A stretch of 64,000 bases of DNA from an uncultured Collinsella sp. (GCA_958450865.1 CAUDNY010000003.1:124001-188000); one strand, 5' to 3'; shown: positions 31,108 through 39,026, counted from the first letter of the stretch. The notes: a model not told the origin generated them from the letters alone. Translations and numbers: made by a program.

Positions 31108-31236
31108 GTCCGCGTATCCGCTTCGCGGATCCGCACCGGCATCGGCCGCCTGCCGGCGTCCTCGCCAGCTCGCTAAAAACGCTCCGCGTTTTCTTGACGC
31201 TCGCTCCTTCGCAGGTTCAAGTCCCTGCGATGGGCA
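31108..31236. mobile_element. Hairpin-rich mini-element inserted at tRNA-Leu
   Basis: A 129-base insert between two copies of the tRNA-Leu tail. Its first ~98 bases align with the tRNA-Arg insert at about 90% by eye, including ATCCGC-TTC-GCGGAT, CGCC-TGCC-GGCG and AAAACGC-TCC-GCGTTTT. It ends with an inverted tRNA-Leu T-arm, TCGCAGG-TTCAAGTC-CCTGCGA (31209-31230). No reading frame resembles a protein. Confidence 0.6.
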
Positions 31237-31296
31237 CATAACAAAAAAGCTCCCATTGCTGGGAGCTCTTTCATTTAATGGTGCGGGCGAAAGGAC
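31237..31296. repeat. Direct repeat, tRNA-proximal copy, at tRNA-Leu
   Basis: Includes the real 3' end of tRNA-Leu and its terminator, AAGCTCCCA-GCAA-TGGGAGCTT followed by TTTTG on the minus strand. It pairs with 31048-31107. Confidence 0.85.
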
Positions 31297-31365
31297 TTGA
31301 ACCTTCATGGGGTTGCCCCCATACGGACCTGAACCGTACGCGTCTGCCAATTCCGCCACGCCCGC
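31279..31365 (-). tRNA. tRNA-Leu (CAG anticodon)
   Basis: An 87-base class II tRNA with encoded CCA. Acceptor GCGGGCG/CGCCCGC is perfect, the anticodon loop TTCAGGT carries CAG, and a long variable arm (TGGGGG-CAA-CCCCA) and T-arm GGTTCAAGTCC are present. Confidence 0.96.
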
Positions 31366-31408
31366 GTGCAGGAATTAGAATAACGGAGCGCCACCGCGAA
31401 CGCAAGAA

Positions 31409-32326
31409 CTATTTTTGAAAAAGTTTGCAGGCATTTTCCCAAGCGGCATGCGCGATTGTTTCGGCGTCCTCACCAGTGCGATCGACACGGTCGTTAACCA
31501 GCGCGTTTGCCGTAATGGAGATCATTGCGGGCTCGCATTCAAGACCGCGGATGGGCTCCGGAGCCATATACGGGCAATCCGTCTCGAACAAAATGCGATC
31601 GAGTGGGGTTGCCGCAAATGCCTCGCGCACGTCGTCGTTGCGCTTAAAGGTGGCCGCACCACCATAGGCGATATAGCAGCCCAGCTCCACAAAGCGCTCC
31701 ATCGTGGCGCGGTCCTCGCCAAAACAGTGCAGCACACAACCGGCCTGGGGCACGCCCACCTCACGAAGCACGTTGTACGCATCCATATGCGAGGTGCGCT
31801 CCCCATCCGAGTCCTCGTGCCGCAGGTGCAACTCCACCGGCACATTGCAGCGCACGGCGACTTCGAGCTGACGTGCCATGCAATCAATCTGCACGCTGTG
31901 GGGCGCCGGCGTGATGTCGTCGTCGTAATCCATGTGGTAGTCCAGACCGATTTCGCCAATACCGGCGCACAAAGGGTCATCAAGCGCAGCAACAACCTGC
32001 GCGTGAACGTCGTCGGTATAGTCCGGCGCGCCATACGGGTGCACGCCGGCAAGATACTTGATCTGCGGGATATCCTGCATCGGCAGAATCTCGCGCGTCA
32101 GCCAGTCGCTATAGTCCGTCACGCCGCGCTTATCGGCAATGGGATCGAAGACCGTCACCAACAGGTCGATGCCCGCCGCCTTGGCACGCACGAGTGTCTC
32201 GGGCACATCCTTGCCCCAGAACGAAAGCAGATGCGCATGTGTGTCGGCAAGCGGTGCCAAGGGCACGGGACAAGCAACCGTCTTCTTTTTCTTGGTAAAC
32301 GTCACGCGGTCGGTATTAGGCGTCAT
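31409..32326 (-). CDS. TatD-family metal-dependent hydrolase
   Basis: A 305-residue TIM-barrel metalloenzyme of the TatD DNase family (3'-5' exonuclease or D-aminoacyl-tRNA deacylase-like roles are reported for members). Metal and active-site motifs are ADTHAHL, GIGEIGLDYH, ELHLRHEDSDGE, VLHCFGED and LFETDCPYMAPEP. The start ATG at 32326 (MTPNTDRVTF) has GGGAGC upstream and overlaps the rsmA stop by 11 bases, so the pair is translationally coupled. The metG-tatD-rsmA grouping is common in bacteria, though here rsmA precedes tatD. Confidence 0.9.
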   Translation of the reverse strand: MTPNTDRVTFTKKKKTVACPVPLAPLADTHAHLLSFWGKDVPETLVRAKAAGIDLLVTVFDPIADKRGVTDYSDWLTREILPMQDIPQIKYLAGVHPYGAPDYTDDVHAQVVAALDDPLCAGIGEIGLDYHMDYDDDITPAPHSVQIDCMARQLEVAVRCNVPVELHLRHEDSDGERTSHMDAYNVLREVGVPQAGCVLHCFGEDRATMERFVELGCYIAYGGAATFKRNDDVREAFAATPLDRILFETDCPYMAPEPIRGLECEPAMISITANALVNDRVDRTGEDAETIAHAAWENACKLFQK

Positions 32327-33176
32327 GGGAAAGCTCCCGAGCCAGGCACACAAAGGCGGCGACGTCGAGCGTCTCGGCGCGCGTAGTGGGTGCGATACCG
32401 CAGGCCTCAAAGGCGGCATCGAGCACGTCCTTGGCAAAGCCGTTGGTGCTCATGGAATTGCGGATGGTCTTGCGACGCTGAGCGAATGCAGCGTCAATCA
32501 CACGGGCCACAAATTCGCGATCGAGTCCTTCGGGCACCACACCGTCAACACGGTCGATACGCACGACGGCCGAGTCCACGTGTGGCGCCGGCATAAAGCA
32601 ACGCGGCGGCACCTCAAAGCGACCCGTCACCTGCGCATACAGGCCAAGCTTTGCCGTATAGCCGCCATAGGTCTTGTTGCCCGGCGTTGCGGCAATACGA
32701 TCTGCAACTTCCTTTTGCACCATGACGACAGCGCGCTTAAGCGCGGGCATCGTCTGGAAGAACTGAAGGATGATCGTCGCCGCCACGTTATAGGGCAGAT
32801 TCGCGACAAACACCGTGGGTTCACCACCGGCGGCCTGCTCAATCTGCTCCGGCGTCACCTTGAGCGCATCGCCCATGATAAAGCGGAAGTTGGCATAGTC
32901 GGCGGCGTGGGCATCGAGCACCGGCTCAAGCTCAGGATCGGCCTCAATCGACGTAACGCACGCCGCCTCCTGCAGCAGGGCCAACGTCAGCGTGCCGCAA
33001 CCCGGGCCGACCTCGAGCACGCGCTCATCGCCCGCAAGCTCAGCGAGCTCACAGATACGTTCGATCACATGGTTGTCGATCAGGAAGTTTTGGCCCAGGC
33101 GATGCTTGGTCGCAAGGCCAAACTCCTCTAGCAGCTCCCTAGTTGCCGTGGGGTTTGCCAAAGGCGAAGTTGTCAT
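32316..33176 (-). CDS. rsmA: 16S rRNA dimethyladenosine transferase RsmA (KsgA)
   Basis: A 286-residue SAM-dependent enzyme that dimethylates two adjacent adenosines near the 3' end of 16S rRNA, acting as a late ribosome-assembly checkpoint. Motifs are KHRLGQNFLIDNHV at the N-terminus, SAM-binding VLEVGPGCGTLTLAL, and the catalytic NLPYNVAATIILQF. The C-terminal helical domain (AFAQRRKTIRNSM) is present. The start at 33176 follows AAGGAGGCAACC. It overlaps the tatD-like gene downstream. Confidence 0.96.
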   Translation of the reverse strand: MTTSPLANPTATRELLEEFGLATKHRLGQNFLIDNHVIERICELAELAGDERVLEVGPGCGTLTLALLQEAACVTSIEADPELEPVLDAHAADYANFRFIMGDALKVTPEQIEQAAGGEPTVFVANLPYNVAATIILQFFQTMPALKRAVVMVQKEVADRIAATPGNKTYGGYTAKLGLYAQVTGRFEVPPRCFMPAPHVDSAVVRIDRVDGVVPEGLDREFVARVIDAAFAQRRKTIRNSMSTNGFAKDVLDAAFEACGIAPTTRAETLDVAAFVCLARELSHDA

Positions 33177-33210
33177 GGTTGCCTCCTTAACATGGTGGCT
33201 GCATCGTAAA

Positions 33211-33246
33211 GTAAAAGGGCATGGACCGTTGCGGCCATGCCCTTAC
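33211..33246 (-). terminator. Terminator of metG
   Basis: AAGGGCATGG and CCATGCCCTT form a perfect 10-bp stem around a 10-base loop, followed on the minus strand by TTACTTTACG. It lies between the end of metG and rsmA. Its core resembles the inner stem of the long hairpin at 2791-2880. Confidence 0.75.
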
Positions 33247-33287
33247 CGTTACACAGCAAATTGCCGATATGGCACTCGCGCGACGTC

Positions 33288-34889
33288 TTAGCCCAGGCGC
33301 GGGAACAGCGGGTCGCCCTTCTCGACGGGCTGACCGCCGGCAAGCAGGCCCCAGGCGCAGATGCCCTTGAGGTCGTCGCTCGCGGCCTCGTCCTCACAAG
33401 ACAGGCGACGCAGAGCCTCGGCAGAAGTCTGGGGCATGAGCGGCATCAGCAGGTGAGCGGCGATGCGGATGGCCTCGAGCAGGTTGTAGATCACAAATGC
33501 CAGCTCGTCGGCCTTAGCCTCGTCCTTGGCAAGCGCCCAAGGCTCGGAGTCCTCGATGTAGTGGTTAGCGGCATGGATGAGTTCCATGACCTCGTCCTTG
33601 GCTCCGCCGTAATCGAGCACGTCCATCTTGGCCATGTAGCGCTCGACCAGGCCGTCGGCGATCTTTGCCAGCGGGTTATCGAACGCGTCGGCAGACGCCG
33701 GTTTAGCCGGGGCGCAGCCGTCAAAGTACTTTGCACTCATGTTGAGCGAGCGCGAAATGAGGTTGCCCCAGCTGTTGGCCAGGTCGGCGTTGTAGACCTG
33801 CTCCATGCGCTCGAAGCTGATGGCGCCGTCGGTGCCGGGGACGACGTCGGTCATGAAGTAGTAGCGATAGCCCTCGACACCCAGCATGTCGATAACATCC
33901 TGCGGAGCGATGGCGTTACCGCGGCTCTTGGACATCTTCTCGGCCTTGCCGGTCTCGGCATTGCGCACGGTCAGGAAGCCGTGGGCAAAGACGTGCTCGG
34001 GCAGGGCCTCGCCGATGGCCATGAGCATGGCGGGCCAAATGACGCAGTGGAAGCGGATGATGTCCTTACCCACGATGTGGAACTGCGCGGGCCAGCGATA
34101 GGCCAGCTCGGCACGCGCCTCATCGGTGTCGACACCGTAGCCAACGGCCGTCATATAGTTGAGCAGCGCATCGAACCACACGTAGGTCACGTGACCCTCG
34201 TCAAACGGGACCTGAATGCCCCAGTCAAAGCTCGTGCGGCTCACGGAAAGGTCGTTAAGGCCGCCCTCGACAAAGCTGCGCACCTCGTTCATACGGAACG
34301 CAGGCTCGACAAAGTCGGGGTGCTCGTCATAGAGCTTGAGCAGCTTGTCCTGGAAGGCGGAGAGCTTAAAGAAGTAGGACTCCTCCTGCACGCGCTCGAG
34401 CGGACGGTGGCAATCGGGGCACAGGTGCTGGCCGACGCTACCGTACTCTTCGTCACCCTTCTGGACCTGCGTATCGGTAAAGTAGGTCTCGTCGGGCACG
34501 CAGTACCAGCCGTCATAGCTGCCCTTATACAGGTAGCCGGACTCCTTCATGCGCTCCCACAGATACTGCACGGCGTGATGCTGGCGCGGCTCGGTGGTGC
34601 GAATGAAGTCGTCGTTGGAGATCTCGAGCTTGCTCCAAAGCTCCTTGAAGTGCGGAGCCTGGCTGTCGGTCCACTCCTGCGGCGTCATGTTGTGCTTGGC
34701 AGCGGCCTCGGCGACCTTCTCGCCGTGCTCGTCCATGCCGGTCAGGAACTTGACGTTATAGCCGGCAGAGCGACGATAGCGAGCCTGAACGTCGGCGATG
34801 ATGGTGGAATAAGCCGTGCCCAGGTGCGGATCGGCGTTGACGTAGTAGATGGGCGTCGTGATAAAGAACGAAGGCTTGCTTTGATCCAT
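33288..34889 (-). CDS. metG: Methionyl-tRNA synthetase
   Basis: A 533-residue class I synthetase charging tRNA-Met. The HIGH-type motif HLGT is at residues 22-25 and KMSKS at 318-322. The CP insertion has a partial zinc knuckle with C130, C157 and C160 (CPDCHRPLE), where the fourth ligand position is Asp in CVPDE. The helical anticodon-binding domain fills about 370-510. It ends there, without the C-terminal EMAP/Trbp111 dimerisation domain of the longer form. The ATG at 34889 follows TGGAGGACAAACCCC. It is downstream of rsmI on the same strand. Confidence 0.96.
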   Translation of the reverse strand: MDQSKPSFFITTPIYYVNADPHLGTAYSTIIADVQARYRRSAGYNVKFLTGMDEHGEKVAEAAAKHNMTPQEWTDSQAPHFKELWSKLEISNDDFIRTTEPRQHHAVQYLWERMKESGYLYKGSYDGWYCVPDETYFTDTQVQKGDEEYGSVGQHLCPDCHRPLERVQEESYFFKLSAFQDKLLKLYDEHPDFVEPAFRMNEVRSFVEGGLNDLSVSRTSFDWGIQVPFDEGHVTYVWFDALLNYMTAVGYGVDTDEARAELAYRWPAQFHIVGKDIIRFHCVIWPAMLMAIGEALPEHVFAHGFLTVRNAETGKAEKMSKSRGNAIAPQDVIDMLGVEGYRYYFMTDVVPGTDGAISFERMEQVYNADLANSWGNLISRSLNMSAKYFDGCAPAKPASADAFDNPLAKIADGLVERYMAKMDVLDYGGAKDEVMELIHAANHYIEDSEPWALAKDEAKADELAFVIYNLLEAIRIAAHLLMPLMPQTSAEALRRLSCEDEAASDDLKGICAWGLLAGGQPVEKGDPLFPRLG

Positions 34890-34958
34890 GGGGTTTGTCC
34901 TCCAGAAAAACGTTGCATACAGGGGATGATTCTAGCGCAAGGGCTGGATATCCTCCAT

Positions 34959-35837
34959 CTATTGCATATCGAGCACCATGGCATAGACATCGCGCTTGCG
35001 GCGCGAATACTTCTGAGACAGGCGCTTGGCCACCGCAGAGGCGGGCTCCCCCTCCTCGAGCGCGGTGCGGATATCCTCGCGCAGGGCCTCGTCGGGATCC
35101 GCTACCGCAGCGCCAACCGGCGCGATGCCGGCCTCCTCATCCTCGCTCGGCGGCGCGATGACCAGCGCAATCTCGCCCTTTACCTCGCCGCGAGCACGCA
35201 GCTCCTCGGCAAGCTGGTCAGCGGGCCCGCGCAAGACCTCCTCGTGCAGCTTGGTGAGTTCGCGGCAGACGGCAACCTCACGCTGGGGAAAGACCTCCGC
35301 CACGGCCTCGAGCGTCGCCACGATGCGATGTGGAGACTCGTAGAAGATGAGTGCGCCGGGCACCACGGCAAGGCGCTGCAAACGGCGCACACGGTCGCCG
35401 TGCTTTCGGCCCAAAAAGCCCTCGAAGAAAAAATGCTCGCAGGGAATGCCAGACGAAACAAGCGCCGTGACGCAAGCAGAGGGCCCGGGAATAACTTCGA
35501 CGGGCAAATCGGCCTCACGCGCCGCCTCGACCAGCGCCTGGCCGGGATCGGACACGCTCGGCATGCCGGCGTCCGAGGCAAAGGCGAGGGTCTCCCCCGC
35601 CAGCAGACGGTCGACCAGGCCGGCAGCGCGGCTAGCGATCACATTCTCGTCGCAACGGACAAGCGGCTTGGAAATGCCCAGGTGCATCAGCAGCTTTGAC
35701 GTCACACGCGTGTCTTCGCAGCAGATGGCATCAGCGGCGGCAAAAGCCTCACCAACGCGCGGGGACAGGTCGCCCAGGTTGCCGATGGGCGTGCCGACCA
35801 CATAGAGTTTGCCCGTATGGGCGCTGTTTTGCGTCAT
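34959..35837 (-). CDS. rsmI: 16S rRNA 2'-O-ribose C1402 methyltransferase RsmI
   Basis: A 292-residue SAM-dependent enzyme of the tetrapyrrole-methylase fold, which methylates the 2'-O of C1402 in 16S rRNA. Motifs are LYVVGTPIGNLGDLSPR, CEDTRVTSKLL, ASDAGMPSVSDPGQ, IPGPSACVTAL and FFFEGFLGRK. The C-terminal helical tail (ALREDIRTALEEGEPASAVAKRLSQKYSRRKRDVYA) is the usual one. It starts at ATG 35837, 6 bases after the GH5-like gene stop, and so is likely in one transcript with it. Confidence 0.95.
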   Translation of the reverse strand: MTQNSAHTGKLYVVGTPIGNLGDLSPRVGEAFAAADAICCEDTRVTSKLLMHLGISKPLVRCDENVIASRAAGLVDRLLAGETLAFASDAGMPSVSDPGQALVEAAREADLPVEVIPGPSACVTALVSSGIPCEHFFFEGFLGRKHGDRVRRLQRLAVVPGALIFYESPHRIVATLEAVAEVFPQREVAVCRELTKLHEEVLRGPADQLAEELRARGEVKGEIALVIAPPSEDEEAGIAPVGAAVADPDEALREDIRTALEEGEPASAVAKRLSQKYSRRKRDVYAMVLDMQ

Positions 35838-35843
35838 ATCAAC

Positions 35844-36905
35844 CTATTCAATCATGCCGCGCTCGAGCGTACCGAGCGCCGCGCGGGCGTCCCATGCTGC
35901 AATGCGCTTCTCGGTCTTCCACGTTTGGAAGAACCAACCGGCAGCCGGCGCAAACGAAGCCAGCTGGTTGGCGATGAACACGCGCTCGTAGGCATTGCGG
36001 CCCTCGGGCGTAACCGACGAGTTGGCAAAAATCGCCGCACCCGACCATTCGCCCACCAGCACGGGGAACCCAGTCGAAATCGCTTCTTTGAGCTCGCGCT
36101 TGTTACGCGAAATCGCCGTCGTCAGCCCGCGAGGGCTCGTGATGTCGAGCGCATACTCGTCGCGGTAATGGTACAGGTGAAGGTCCATGTAGACGTTCTT
36201 GTACTTGGCGCCGCGCATAAAATGCTTCCACTCGCTGGGATGCCCCGACGACGAGAAGACGACGATCTTATCCTCGGGCATATACGAACGGACGAGCTCG
36301 TAGGCATCGCGATAGAAATTGCGCAGGTAGTGAGCGGGAATGCCATCCGTCATGGTGAAGAGGCTCTTGCGAACGCTCATCTGCGGCGTATCCAGCAGCT
36401 CAATGCCCAGCAGGCTCTCGGCCTCGCCATAGCGATCGGCCAAGCGCTCGAGCACGTCGAGTGCGACATGACGGCCGTTGGTGGACGAATGCCACTCGGC
36501 GACAGCCTCCGGCGTGGTGGGTGAATCGTTGGAATCGCCCTGGCCACCGGGCACGGTTGCCAGATCGAGCAGCACGCGGATGTCGTACTTGGCAGCCCAC
36601 TCAATTGCACGGTCAATGTAGTCGACAACCGAGATGTAGGACGCATCGGACTCCTGCGAACCAAAGGCATACCAGGGCACCGGCAGACGCACGGCGTTGA
36701 GACCGATCTGCGCCATGCGGCGAAAATCGTCCTCGCTCACAAACGTCTCGTAATGGCGGCGCATGCGCTCGTTATAGGCGGCGGTACCCATGGCCTCCTG
36801 TAGCTCGGCCGCGTTGGATGCACCGGTCGCCGCGTACAGCGACGGGGTCACCCAAGGCTCGGGAATAAACCAGCCAGAGAGATTAACGCCGAGTATCCTC
36901 TCCAT
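35844..36905 (-). CDS. GH5-like glycosidase lacking the acid/base glutamate
   Basis: A 353-residue TIM-barrel protein that resembles exo-beta-1,3-glucanases of family GH5 (GVNLSGWFIPEPWVTPSLY, AVRLPVPWYAFG, DLHLYHY, VLVGEWSGA). The nucleophile Glu286 in VGEWS is present. The usual LLNEP acid/base motif reads LLDTP (residues 170-174, bases 36384-36392 for DTP), so the catalytic proton donor is Thr. There is no signal peptide from the ATG at 36905, which has AAGGGGGCAGTG upstream. It may be an altered or inactive hydrolase, or a transglycosidase. It is probably co-transcribed with rsmI. Confidence 0.8.
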   Translation of the reverse strand: MERILGVNLSGWFIPEPWVTPSLYAATGASNAAELQEAMGTAAYNERMRRHYETFVSEDDFRRMAQIGLNAVRLPVPWYAFGSQESDASYISVVDYIDRAIEWAAKYDIRVLLDLATVPGGQGDSNDSPTTPEAVAEWHSSTNGRHVALDVLERLADRYGEAESLLGIELLDTPQMSVRKSLFTMTDGIPAHYLRNFYRDAYELVRSYMPEDKIVVFSSSGHPSEWKHFMRGAKYKNVYMDLHLYHYRDEYALDITSPRGLTTAISRNKRELKEAISTGFPVLVGEWSGAAIFANSSVTPEGRNAYERVFIANQLASFAPAAGWFFQTWKTEKRIAAWDARAALGTLERGMIE

Positions 36906-37156
36906 CACTGCCCCCTTCGGATCATGCAGGTCGAACCCGCATCGTATTGCATAGGATAAGTATCGTTCTGAGTATACCCGCGTGTGCGGACAGGCGACCG
37001 AACGGTCTGTAAAGTGACGCGAAAGTGGGAGGAATGTCTGGGAGCAGACGGGCTCGGAATGGTGCGACGAGGTGTGTACGCGCGCCGGAGGCAGGCACCG
37101 GAAATCGCGTCCCGTTCTATCGCTCAATAATGGGGCGCATTTTCCGCAGAACCCTA

Positions 37157-37220
37157 CATAAAAGAAAAGGACCCCTTTGCAGAGGTCCTAGTCAATTCAA
37201 GGTGGCGGGGAAGGGAATCG
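37157..37220. repeat. Direct repeat, distal copy, at tRNA-Phe (3' tRNA end + terminator)
   Basis: 64 bases identical to 37343-37406 (no mismatch). They contain the last ~18 bases of tRNA-Phe and its terminator AGGACC/GGTCCT. The copy ends within the T-loop at AATCG. Confidence 0.9.
37203..37220 (-). pseudogene. Truncated tRNA-Phe 3' end
   Basis: The acceptor 3' strand and half of the T-arm, cut in the T-loop and joined to the insert. Non-functional. Confidence 0.9.
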
Positions 37221-37342
37221 CGTCCGCGCGCTGCGCGGACGGACCGCTGCGGCGCTTACGCGCCTTGCGAGCTGCGCTGGCAAACGCTTACGCGTTTACT
37301 CAGCTCCGCGCCCTCACGGGGTTCGATTCCATGTGGGGGCTG
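37221..37342. mobile_element. Hairpin-rich mini-element inserted at tRNA-Phe
   Basis: A 122-base insert with GTCCGCGC-GCT-GCGCGGAC (from 37222), GGCGC-TTAC-GCGCC, AAACGC-TTAC-GCGTTT, and finally an inverted T-arm, CCCTCAC ... GTGGGGG around GGGGTTCGATTCC (37311-37339). The sequence differs from the Arg and Leu inserts, but the hairpin order and the GTCCGC/AAACGC themes are the same. Confidence 0.55.
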
Positions 37343-37388
37343 CATAAAAGAAAAGGACCCCTTTGCAGAGGTCCTAGTCAATTCAAGG

Positions 37389-37406
<18 letters not shown>
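37343..37406. repeat. Direct repeat, tRNA-proximal copy, at tRNA-Phe
   Basis: Includes the real 3' end of tRNA-Phe and its terminator (hairpin 37354-37375, with CTTTT on the minus strand). Identical to 37157-37220. Confidence 0.9.
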
Positions 37407-37461
<55 letters not shown>

Positions 37462-37584
37462 ATTTGAGGTGTGCCTTGTTTCAAGGCTTGATTAGTATAA
37501 CCAAGGACGCGTTCCGGTCAACCGAGAATTTCAAAAAAGTTTTTGAGCACAGCCTCGGTTCTTTAAATCAGCACGTCAGAGGCA

Positions 37585-37872
37585 TCAGCCGGCAGCAAGA
37601 AGTTTTTCGCTCAGAGCCGCACGGGCAAACTCACTTGGCGTCATCCCCTCGGCAGCCGCCCGTCGACGAATGGCCTCCTTCATTCCCAGAGGAATCTTGA
37701 CCGACAGCGTTGCCGTCCCCTCACCTGAGAGTGGGGGCCGTCCATGCACGATCCCACCAACGGTGTGTTCGCCATCCGGAAACTCTCCGCGCTCGTACGA
37801 CTCGCACCACGCGTCAATCATTTCATCCGTTACAACCTGACCATTAGCGGCCGTATACGTCTTGCCCATCAT
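37585..37872 (-). CDS. Antitoxin-like protein with C-terminal ribbon-helix-helix
   Basis: A 95-residue protein. The C-terminal ~45 residues (TATLSVKIPLGMKEAIRRRAAAEGMTPSEFARAALSEKL) have the strand-helix-helix pattern of a ribbon-helix-helix DNA-binding domain. The N-terminal half (VVTDEMIDAWCESYERGEFPDGEHTVGGIVHGRPPL) may wrap a partner. Its ATG overlaps the stop of the upstream gene (ATGA), and a second ATG follows directly. GGGG lies 3 or 6 bases before them. Gene order and coupling suggest the antitoxin of a type II pair that represses its own promoter (inferred). Confidence 0.72.
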   Translation of the reverse strand: MMGKTYTAANGQVVTDEMIDAWCESYERGEFPDGEHTVGGIVHGRPPLSGEGTATLSVKIPLGMKEAIRRRAAAEGMTPSEFARAALSEKLLAAG

Positions 37873-38135
37873 CGACCCCTTTGCCGAGCCCGTTCAATCT
37901 CCTGCCAAAATTTCTTCTGGACTGGAGACAAGGCATGAATGATAAGCCACCCACGGACAAGCTCGACCGCGACAAACTCCACGCTTCGTCCGTCTGGGAG
38001 CCATCCAATCGCAAGCCATCTCGGCGGCTCGTCCTTCGACTCGCGACGAACGCACTCAGTAACCGCAAGCCAAGCGCTAAGCACCTGCTTTTCTGTCAGG
38101 TGCTTTTTAGCGTTGGGATGGATCTCAACATCCAT
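37869..38135 (-). CDS. Toxin-like protein of a two-gene module (BrnT/RelE-like size)
   Basis: An 88-residue basic protein, MDVEIHPNAKKHLTEKQVLSAWLAV..., with strands WLAIGWLPDGRSVEFVAVEL and GWLIIHAL and a final helix KKFWQEIERARQRGR. That size and pattern recall BrnT-like ribonuclease toxins, and it is followed by an overlapping ribbon-helix-helix gene, as in brnTA. The ATG at 38135 has AGGAGAAG upstream; the longer frame to 38231 has no such site. I cannot identify the catalytic residues with confidence, so the family assignment is tentative. Confidence 0.65.
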   Translation of the reverse strand: MDVEIHPNAKKHLTEKQVLSAWLAVTECVRRESKDEPPRWLAIGWLPDGRSVEFVAVELVRGWLIIHALSPVQKKFWQEIERARQRGR

Positions 38136-38193
38136 GCATCTTCTCCTCCATCTTACCCAATTTCGTATGACGAAAGTCCGCTGTCGCCAATTC

Positions 38194-38553
38194 TTAAGCC
38201 GGCACGCGTTGGAGAGCAGGGGTCGAAACAATGATTGAAGGGCGCTCTAGTGCGGCCCAGGCGCCGGGGCAGGAGCACATACGCCAGGGACGTACGTTTT
38301 CGTAGCGCGCGAGGATATTGCCGTCGCGATCGATGAAGGCGATGTCGATGGGATAGGCCATAAAACACGTATGGACCGAAGAGCAGCGTGGAAATGCCAT
38401 GACGAGCGGCAGACCGTTGGCGGCAACCGGACACCGTCCCAGCATGCCGCGCAGGCGCACGGCAAACGACTCCGCCACCGCAAACTCGGCCGGCGTCCAG
38501 CCCAGCCTATTGAGTGCCCGCGCGTAGGCGATGTAGGACGAGACCGCGGTCAC
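38194..38553 (-). CDS. DUF192-domain protein at the end of the tad operon
   Basis: A 119-residue protein with the DUF192 pattern: VRLRGMLGRC, then GLPLVMAFPRCSSVHTCFMAYPIDIAFIDRDGNIL, and a second half ENVRPWRMCSCPGA. No function is known for the family. It starts at a GTG (38553) that overlaps the TGA of the preceding TadE-like gene (GTGA) and has GGGGGTGG upstream, so it is the last coupled gene of the pilus operon. Four cysteines are present, two in a C-x-C. DUF192 genes accompany tad clusters in some actinobacteria (recollection), which hints at a pilus-related role. Confidence 0.78.
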   Translation of the reverse strand: MTAVSSYIAYARALNRLGWTPAEFAVAESFAVRLRGMLGRCPVAANGLPLVMAFPRCSSVHTCFMAYPIDIAFIDRDGNILARYENVRPWRMCSCPGAWAALERPSIIVSTPALQRVPA

Positions 38554-39026
38554 ATGACCACCCCCGGACGCCATGGATCGACCGTCACCGCGCGCTCGTG
38601 CGACAACGTTGTCGGCGCCCCCAGCGGAACGCCAGCGATGCTGAGAGAAGTCGGCCACGGCTCATAGTGCATGGTGCAGGTGTAGGTCCTAAACGTACCG
38701 GATAGGGAGAGCAGACCACCATCCGATGCCTCCGCGCCTTGCTCGCTCGACACTTCGATCTGCAAGTCATAGCCTTCCATGGCATTCAGAATTTGAGTCT
38801 GGACCGTCGCCGAGGCATCGACAGAGCTTTCGTCGCCCTCCCCCTCCGACGCCACGGCGTGCGCCAACACGATGTCGGGCACCACGCGGTCGAAGCGCGC
38901 GACAGCGCTGGCAAAGATCATGACGTTGTACACAATGAGTGCCAGCACCAGCAAAACGGGCGTAACCACTGCCATCTCCACCGTCGCTTGGGCGCGCTCC
39001 TCGCGCAGACGCATGCGGATACTCAT
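38550..39026 (-). CDS. TadE-like pseudopilin
   Basis: A 158-residue minor pilin-like protein. A short basic leader (MSIRMRLREERA) is followed by QATVEMAVVTPVLLVLALIVYNVMIF, a class III prepilin-type helix with Glu at +5 if cut after Ala, then an external beta-rich domain. The ATG at 39026 overlaps the TAA of the upstream gene (TAATG). The motif AQ-[AGS]-T-[VT]-E is shared with three other proteins of this operon. It is predicted to help initiate or anchor the Flp pilus. Confidence 0.82.
   Translation of the reverse strand: MSIRMRLREERAQATVEMAVVTPVLLVLALIVYNVMIFASAVARFDRVVPDIVLAHAVASEGEGDESSVDASATVQTQILNAMEGYDLQIEVSSEQGAEASDGGLLSLSGTFRTYTCTMHYEPWPTSLSIAGVPLGAPTTLSHERAVTVDPWRPGVVM

Noticed and set aside
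31021..31359. 112-codon frame across the tRNA-Leu region (MAELADAYGSG...), and like frames at 25486-25722, 25788-26054, 26018-26245 and 26190-26468
   Set aside because: They translate tRNA genes and their duplicated tails; the repeated peptide pieces come from the tRNA sequences, not from a protein family.
36906..37127. Extension of the GH5-like protein to 37127
   Set aside because: The added residues are not protein-like, and the ATG at 36905 has a strong ribosome site.
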